Positions 59,228 through 64,000 of a stretch of 64,000 nucleotides of DNA are shown piece by piece. The DNA comes from Halpernia frigidisoli (GTDB taxonomy: Bacteria > Bacteroidota > Bacteroidia > Flavobacteriales > Weeksellaceae). The first letter of the stretch is position 1. Every line of letters starts with the position of its first letter. The position numbers were made by a program, and so were the translations under genes. The notes below the pieces were generated by a model. It had not been told where the DNA came from and did not search any database. It saw only the letters and a program-made list of their open reading frames with translations. The stretch is taken from contig NZ_FOQT01000005.1 in NCBI RefSeq assembly GCF_900113805.1, positions 186,001-250,000 on the forward strand, read 5' to 3'.

Positions 59228-61411
59228 TTACGGTTTTTGAAATTTTAATATAAATGTCGTGCCTTTACCAGAGAAACTTTCATAGGAAATTTCACCGCCG
59301 ATACGGTTCATAATACGATTTACGATGGACAAACCTATTCCGTTTCCTTTATAGGATCTCGCGTTATCCATTCTGCTAAAAACCTTGAACATTTTATTTT
59401 CTTCTTCTTTTTGAATACCAATTCCATTGTCTGAAATTTTATAAACGACTTCGTTATCAACAATTTCACCGTTAATTTCTACCAAAGGATTTTCCTGTTG
59501 CGCAGAATATTTCACGGCATTGGTAATGACATTTAGAAAAATCTGATAAAGCATAGTTTTATCAGCAAGAACTGCCGGACAATCCTTTACTATAATTTCG
59601 GTTTCAGATTTTCCGTAAGATAATTTCGAGTCGCTGCTTATTTTTTCAATTAAAACTTTTGTAGATTCTTCTTTTAAGACAATTTCCTGCGATTTTGATT
59701 TACTTAACTGCAAAACATTTCTCATCATATCAGCCATTCCATCAATTTCCGAAATAATTCCGCCTACTCTTTTTTGAAGATTTTCATCTTCTTTATTTTT
59801 CATCAAAAGCATTTGCGCATTGATTTTCATGACCGTAAGCGGCGTTCCAAGATCATGAGAAACGGTATAAGAAAAACTGTCAAGTTCTTCATTAACTTCC
59901 TTAAGTTCTGCAACGAGTTCTTTTACCTTAACAAACTGACTATGTGATGCTTTAAGAACAATTTCAACCACTTTTCTCATGGCAATTTCATCCTTTAATT
60001 TCCAGGGTTCAGATTTTCCTTTGATACTTTCCCTGTAGATCGCGAAAGATTTACGCGGGGAAATCATCATTTTTTCAACACCGCCTTCAGTAACAGATTC
60101 AAAAGTTTTCTCGGGATTTCCTGCCCATAGAATATCTTCATCCAATTCTTTCCGGAACCACAAAATCAGTTCTTTCTTCGTATTGTCAATGTAAGCAGTT
60201 GCCATACCGGCAGCATTTTTTATATCCGGAAAGTATGAATTTTTAAACTCATTACTAAAAAAGAAATTTTCTGTCAAATCGTCGCGAACCCAATCTCTCA
60301 CTTTCAAAATATCTTCTTCAGAAGGTGTACTTCCAAAAGTTTCAATTTTATCTGCGATGATAATTGCGACACCATCAGCATCTGGATATTTGCAAATTTC
60401 TTCTATATTCTCATAAAGTGCAATATCTAAATTTTCAAAATTTAAAAATTTCTGCATCAACAGCGCATTTTTCTTATCCAGTTCAAGACTTACCTCTAAG
60501 CTTTGTTTTGCAATCACTGCCGTATAAGTATTTGCCGCAATAATTGTTAAAACTTCGGCCTGAATTCTATTAATAAGGTTGATATGTTTCTGCGTGATAT
60601 TCTGGCAGGTTACTAATCCCCACAATTTTTCATCAATAATAATAGACGTGCTAAAGCTGGAAACTGCACCACCATTTTTTAAATACTGATTGTGAATGGG
60701 CGACATTGCCCTTAGATCGGAATGAGTAAGATTTATTTTTTCATCAGTTTCACTTAAAATGGCGACCTGATCACAATCAGCATCGCTCAGAATTCTTTTT
60801 TTATTTTTAAGATAAAGTTCTCTTGCTTGCTTCGGAATATCGCTTTCCGGGTAATGTAAATGAAGGTAACTTTCTATATTATCATTCTTTTTCTCGGCGA
60901 TCACTTTTCCACTTCCGTCTTCCAGAAATTGGTAAACCATCATTCTGTCATAACCGACAGTGTCCGTAAAAGCACTTAAAAGATTGTTCCAAATCGCTTC
61001 TTCGGATTTTGATTTGTTAATATTGTCATATTTGCAGGACAGAAAAATTTTCTTTTTATCTTCTTCAATATTCTTCTCGAACTGCAAAAAAATAAATTCA
61101 CCGGATCGAAAACCTGTAAAATGATAATCTATATTTGAAATTAAAACAGTATTAAAGGAAATTTCCGCTTCATTTAAAGAATTTTTACTTAAATGACGGT
61201 AATTATCAGAACTGGTCACGGCAGAAAAAACACCATCAAAATCTTCCAGATTTTTACCAAAAAAAGAGGTTTTCACGGGGAAAATTTCAGGAAGATTTTC
61301 ACTGAAAAACTTTATTTTTTTTGAAGTTGAATCCAACCCGATCAAATATCCAAAACTTTGAATATATCCGGGAATGTGAATCTGCTCTTCATGACAGGCG
61401 ACAAAATCCAT
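59228..61411 (-). CDS. bacteriophytochrome sensor histidine kinase
   Basis: Red/far-red photoreceptor kinase of 727 residues. PAS with chromophore Cys near the N-terminus in VACHEEQIHIPGYIQSFG (Cys6), GAF with YPESDIPKQARELYLKNKKRIL (about 180-205), PHY with the tongue motif SPRKSFAIYRES (about 450), then a histidine kinase: H-box SYTVSHDLGTPL (His about 515), N-box NVITNAVKYSA, G-box DNGIGI and GKGTTF. No receiver domain, and no response regulator gene next to it. It is 51 nt after ndpA and followed by the heme oxygenase. Confidence 0.93.
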   Translation of the reverse strand: MDFVACHEEQIHIPGYIQSFGYLIGLDSTSKKIKFFSENLPEIFPVKTSFFGKNLEDFDGVFSAVTSSDNYRHLSKNSLNEAEISFNTVLISNIDYHFTGFRSGEFIFLQFEKNIEEDKKKIFLSCKYDNINKSKSEEAIWNNLLSAFTDTVGYDRMMVYQFLEDGSGKVIAEKKNDNIESYLHLHYPESDIPKQARELYLKNKKRILSDADCDQVAILSETDEKINLTHSDLRAMSPIHNQYLKNGGAVSSFSTSIIIDEKLWGLVTCQNITQKHINLINRIQAEVLTIIAANTYTAVIAKQSLEVSLELDKKNALLMQKFLNFENLDIALYENIEEICKYPDADGVAIIIADKIETFGSTPSEEDILKVRDWVRDDLTENFFFSNEFKNSYFPDIKNAAGMATAYIDNTKKELILWFRKELDEDILWAGNPEKTFESVTEGGVEKMMISPRKSFAIYRESIKGKSEPWKLKDEIAMRKVVEIVLKASHSQFVKVKELVAELKEVNEELDSFSYTVSHDLGTPLTVMKINAQMLLMKNKEDENLQKRVGGIISEIDGMADMMRNVLQLSKSKSQEIVLKEESTKVLIEKISSDSKLSYGKSETEIIVKDCPAVLADKTMLYQIFLNVITNAVKYSAQQENPLVEINGEIVDNEVVYKISDNGIGIQKEEENKMFKVFSRMDNARSYKGNGIGLSIVNRIMNRIGGEISYESFSGKGTTFILKFQKP

Positions 61412-61461
61412 AGAAAAATGTAAGTTAAAACGTTCAAAGATAATCTTTTATTTTAAAACCT

Positions 61462-62478
61462 TTATTTTTCTTCCTCGAAGTAAAGCATATAAAATTTGCC
61501 ATTTTCATCCTGTCCTTGCTGAATCATTTTTCGATCACCGTGAACATAAATGCTAAAGTTTTTATCCAATTTAATGATGCTTTTAAAATAGCGCTGGTTT
61601 TTCTTTACCGCAGTTTGATTAATTGGAAATTCTTCTGAAATAGAAACCTGCATTTCCTGCTCATAATCACTTTTAAAATTGGAAAAACTTTCAATTACAG
61701 TTTCGTCTTTTAGAACTTCTTTGGTAAATTCATCGTAATCGAAGGTTTCTTTTTCTTTAAAAAAGTTGATTGATTTGGTTAAAAAATCGGCTTGATCAGG
61801 TTTGTTGACTTCAAATTCCTGCGGCAATTGTTTGATGATAAAATCCTTGAAAACCGACAAAGTTTCCTGCGTGTGAAAATATTCATCATCACGCTGTTTT
61901 ACTTTTAGGAAGTCTTCAAACCAATAATATTGATCGCCATTTTTATTATTATCAACCACAGAAATCGCAAAACCGGATTCTTTATCAGTGTTGTAAATTA
62001 AACAACCTTTATCCAATTTGGCTAATGAGATTCCGTAATCTTTTTCAATCTCATAATTTTCATCTTTCGGCAAGATTTTAAGAAAAGGATTTTTATTTTC
62101 TGTTTTAAAAATTCCGATCGAGTCGATTTGATCGCCTTCCTCAGTGATTCCGCCTTCAAAATAAACCACAAACATTTCACCGCCTTGAACGCGCGGATTT
62201 TCCGAAATTTCGTATAAATGTTTCGCAATATTCTCAGATTCAAATCTGAACTTGTCTTTATCTTCAAAAATCTCTGCAACCGAAGAATAGATCGGATTTA
62301 AAGACAAATAAGAATCGCTGTAAAACTGAAATTGTTCTTCAGATTTAAAAGCATTCAGGAAATAATCGGTCAACAATTCCTTCATATCTTCATCAATCTG
62401 AAGTTCTTCTTCCGAAAGAAAAAGGTTTTCCTGATTGATTTTATTCCCGACTTTGTGAACTATAATTTTTGAGAGCAT
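61462..62478 (-). CDS. nucleoid-associated protein (NdpA/YejK family)
   Basis: A 339-residue protein of the 37-kDa nucleoid-associated family. I chose the ATG at 62478 (MLSKIIVHKVGNKINQENLFLSEEEL), a typical family start; the 33-codon extension to 62577 is not homology-like. Family stretches: FYSDSYLSLNPIYSS (about 60-75), MFVVYFEGGITEEGDQIDSIGIFKTE (about 123-148) and a basic-residue-rich C-terminal region. It lies 51 nt upstream of bphP, so co-transcription is possible. DNA binding is known of the family, not shown here. Confidence 0.85.
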   Translation of the reverse strand: MLSKIIVHKVGNKINQENLFLSEEELQIDEDMKELLTDYFLNAFKSEEQFQFYSDSYLSLNPIYSSVAEIFEDKDKFRFESENIAKHLYEISENPRVQGGEMFVVYFEGGITEEGDQIDSIGIFKTENKNPFLKILPKDENYEIEKDYGISLAKLDKGCLIYNTDKESGFAISVVDNNKNGDQYYWFEDFLKVKQRDDEYFHTQETLSVFKDFIIKQLPQEFEVNKPDQADFLTKSINFFKEKETFDYDEFTKEVLKDETVIESFSNFKSDYEQEMQVSISEEFPINQTAVKKNQRYFKSIIKLDKNFSIYVHGDRKMIQQGQDENGKFYMLYFEEEK

Positions 62479-62690
62479 TTTTGATTTTTTGTTGGTTGCA
62501 AAGATATTTTTAAAAGATTGAAGCAGGAAATATTTAAAGAAAAATAAAAATTTCCAGGCTAAATTTTTCCTGCTCAATAAATAGTTAAGTTGTTATAAAT
62601 AATATTAAAGTTTCAAAATATTAGAAAAAGTGGAATTATTGTTGGTTTCAAGAAAGCCAATTAAAAATATTAATCAAAACAACATTGAAA

Positions 62691-63257
62691 ATGAAAAAGC
62701 AAAAAATGATCAATACGAAAAAAGCGGTAATTGCAACTTTATTTTTTGGCGCAGTAAGTTTCGGATATGCACAAACTACGACAATGCCGAGCGACAGCGC
62801 AAAAGTTGAAACCGCACAAACACAAACAGCTTCTGCAAACCCTGAAATCGACACTTTAAAAAAACAAGTAGCAACTAATGCAAACGATACTGCAGCGCTG
62901 GTAAAATTAGCAACCGCTTATCAGGACGCGAAAGATTTACCGAACGCACTTGCAACCTGGAAAAATATTTCAACTTTATTGCCAGACTGGGCACCGGGAT
63001 ATTATAGTCAAGGATACGTTTACCAAAGTATGAAAGACGATGCGAATGCAAAAACGGCCTATGAAAAGTACATAACTTCAGTAAAACCTGAAGAATTGGA
63101 AGCGAATAAAAAGAATCTAGCTTACGCGGAATTCTTCGTAGCCTACAATCTGAAAGACACGGATAAGGAATCTGCAAAACAACATATTGCAAAATCTTTG
63201 GAATATGATCCAATGAATGCCGATGCAACGAAGCTGAAAACATTTCTAAATCAATAA
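62691..63257 (+). CDS. secreted tetratricopeptide-repeat protein
   Basis: A 188-residue protein with signal peptide (MKKQKMINTKKAVIATLFFGAVSFGYAQ), a low-complexity TTT/QTQTA segment and about three TPR units (about 58-180; DTAALVKLATAYQDAKDLPNALATW, and PGYYSQGYVYQSMKDDANAKTAYEKYI). I start at the ATG at 62691; a TTG two codons upstream is possible. Partner proteins are unknown. Confidence 0.8.
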   Translation: MKKQKMINTKKAVIATLFFGAVSFGYAQTTTMPSDSAKVETAQTQTASANPEIDTLKKQVATNANDTAALVKLATAYQDAKDLPNALATWKNISTLLPDWAPGYYSQGYVYQSMKDDANAKTAYEKYITSVKPEELEANKKNLAYAEFFVAYNLKDTDKESAKQHIAKSLEYDPMNADATKLKTFLNQ

Positions 63258-63259
63258 TT

Positions 63260-63286
63260 AAAATGCCTCTTTTTGAGGCATTTTTT
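63260..63286 (+). terminator. terminator after the TPR gene
   Basis: AAAATGCCTC / GAGGCATTTT with a 5-nt loop and T run, 2 nt after the stop. Confidence 0.88.
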
Positions 63287-63295
63287 AGTTAAAAA

Positions 63296-63323
63296 ATTCC
63301 TCTAATTTTCATTAGAGGAATTG
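63296..63323 (-). terminator. terminator after the thioredoxin-like gene
   Basis: AATTCCTCTAAT-TTTC-ATTAGAGGAATT, with T run on the minus strand. The same hairpin is repeated at 63969-63998. Confidence 0.8.
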
Positions 63324-63345
63324 ATATTTTTGACCTTAATTGAAT

Positions 63346-63864
63346 TTACAATTTATCAGTAAAAACCTGTTTAATTATTGCTAATTGGGTCTCATTTAAT
63401 TTCGAAGTTTTCTTTACTTTATTTACAAAAGAATCAATTTCTTCCGGCGTAGAAGGACAACCGAGGTTCTCTTTTTTCTCAGTTAAAGAATTGTCTAAAA
63501 CTTTTCCGTTCTTATCAATGAATACAAAAAATGGAAGTCCGGCATCTTTTCCGCCATATTTTGCCATGAAATCTTCACCGTTCGGATTTTCCAGTTTTTC
63601 TTTTTCCCCGCGTTCCAAAACATCGATTGGCGCAACAACATAATTATCATCAAATAAATTTTTAGTTGAAGGCAAGTTCATTTTTTTGTCCATTAATTTA
63701 CACCAACCGCACCAGGAAGCGTGGAAGAAAACCATGACGTTTTTATTTTCTGCTTTTGCTTTTTTCTGTGCATTTGCAATAACAACTTCTGCATTTTCCT
63801 GCGCAAAAGCAATCTGCATAAAACCAAATAATAAAGCGACAACTAAGATTTTTGTGAATTTCAT
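63346..63864 (-). CDS. secreted thioredoxin-like protein (CGWC)
   Basis: A 172-residue periplasmic thioredoxin-fold protein. Signal peptide MKFTKILVVALLFGFMQIAFAQ, active-site FFHASWCGWCKLMDKKM (Cys about 51 and 54), cis-Pro region GLPFFVFIDKNGKVL (about 110-124). The CGWC and DUF255-like spacing suit thiol-disulfide exchange or thiol reduction in the periplasm. It ends at a terminator shared in sequence with the hairpin on its other side. Confidence 0.87.
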   Translation of the reverse strand: MKFTKILVVALLFGFMQIAFAQENAEVVIANAQKKAKAENKNVMVFFHASWCGWCKLMDKKMNLPSTKNLFDDNYVVAPIDVLERGEKEKLENPNGEDFMAKYGGKDAGLPFFVFIDKNGKVLDNSLTEKKENLGCPSTPEEIDSFVNKVKKTSKLNETQLAIIKQVFTDKL

Positions 63865-63936
63865 TTATTTTTTATTTTAGGTAAAATTAGGATTTTTTGA
63901 GGATTTAGAGATTTTTTAGACAAAAAATTTTAAACG

Positions 63937-63960
63937 GATTGCTTCGTTTCTCACGATGAC
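63937..63960. repeat. remnant of GATTGCTTCG..CTCACGATGAC repeat
   Basis: GGATTGCTTCGTTTCTCACG followed by ATGAC matches, from memory, the widespread intergenic repeat that pairs with a second half. The other half is not in the window. Short and partial. Confidence 0.4.
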
Positions 63961-63968
63961 ACAAAAAA

Positions 63969-63998
63969 AATTCCTCTAATTTTCATTAGAGGAATTTT
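63969..63998. terminator. second copy of the ATTCCTCTAAT hairpin
   Basis: Same stem as at 63296, AATTCCTCTAAT / ATTAGAGGAATT, at the right edge. It may end a gene lying beyond the window. Confidence 0.7.
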
Positions 63999-64000
63999 TA

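Noticed and set aside
62479-62577. 33-codon extension of the NdpA-family protein
   Set aside because: Lys/Phe-rich with no family match; MLSKIIVHKVGN is the usual family start.

Overview
The window is a chromosomal segment of a Bacteroidota bacterium, most likely a Chryseobacterium-like member of the Weeksellaceae/Flavobacteriia. Support for this: AT-rich DNA, a SusC/SusD pair, several secreted proteins ending in type IX secretion (T9SS) sorting domains, promoters with the Bacteroidetes TAnnTTTG -7 box instead of sigma70 boxes, an archaeal-type ProRS, a PafA-type phosphatase, and Flavo-1-like intergenic elements. No phage, insertion sequence, rRNA or CRISPR array was seen.

Positions 1-35460 are mainly one pectin utilisation locus. 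The left arm (3.4-17.5 kb, minus strand) has an operon for esterases, GH105, CE8 and CE12; a stand-alone secreted T9SS protein; and a GH28-SusC-SusD-GH43 operon. Two tandem LacI-family regulators (17.8-19.9 kb) sit in the middle. The right arm (19.9-30.5 kb, minus strand) is a ten-gene operon carrying galacturonate from saturated (UxaC-UxaB-UxaA) and unsaturated (KdgF-KduI-KduD) products through KdgK and KdgA to central metabolism, with an ExuT-type importer. Plus-strand T9SS pectinases lie at both ends (PL1 at 0.9-3.4 kb; PL1 and a 1070-residue CE8 at 30.9-35.5 kb).

Six copies of a 14-bp palindrome, consensus TGTAATCGATTACA, lie upstream of the six inferred pectin transcription units. Each directly follows a TAnnTTTG-like -7 box, so the operator should cover the transcription start. 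The sequence fits the GalR/LacI consensus TGNAANCGNTTNCA, and both LacI proteins carry the matching SVATVSR recognition helix. A seventh copy lies inside the first lacI gene and lacks the box.

Positions 35.6-64 kb are ordinary chromosome: three tRNAs (Arg-Pro-Ser), amidase, glycosyltransferase, rRNA methyltransferase, ZIP and Nramp metal transporters, proS, grpE-dnaJ, pafA, mdh, cysE-cysM, and a minus-strand cluster of ndpA, a bacteriophytochrome kinase, heme oxygenase and a Nei-like glycosylase. Points of interest are a 50-bp tandem array containing small upstream ORFs in the mdh leader, a DnaJ with only half of the usual zinc-binding motifs, and four Flavo-1-like elements that share a helix with a bulged C and compensatory base changes.

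All function calls rest on reading translations and motifs by eye. No database search was run.
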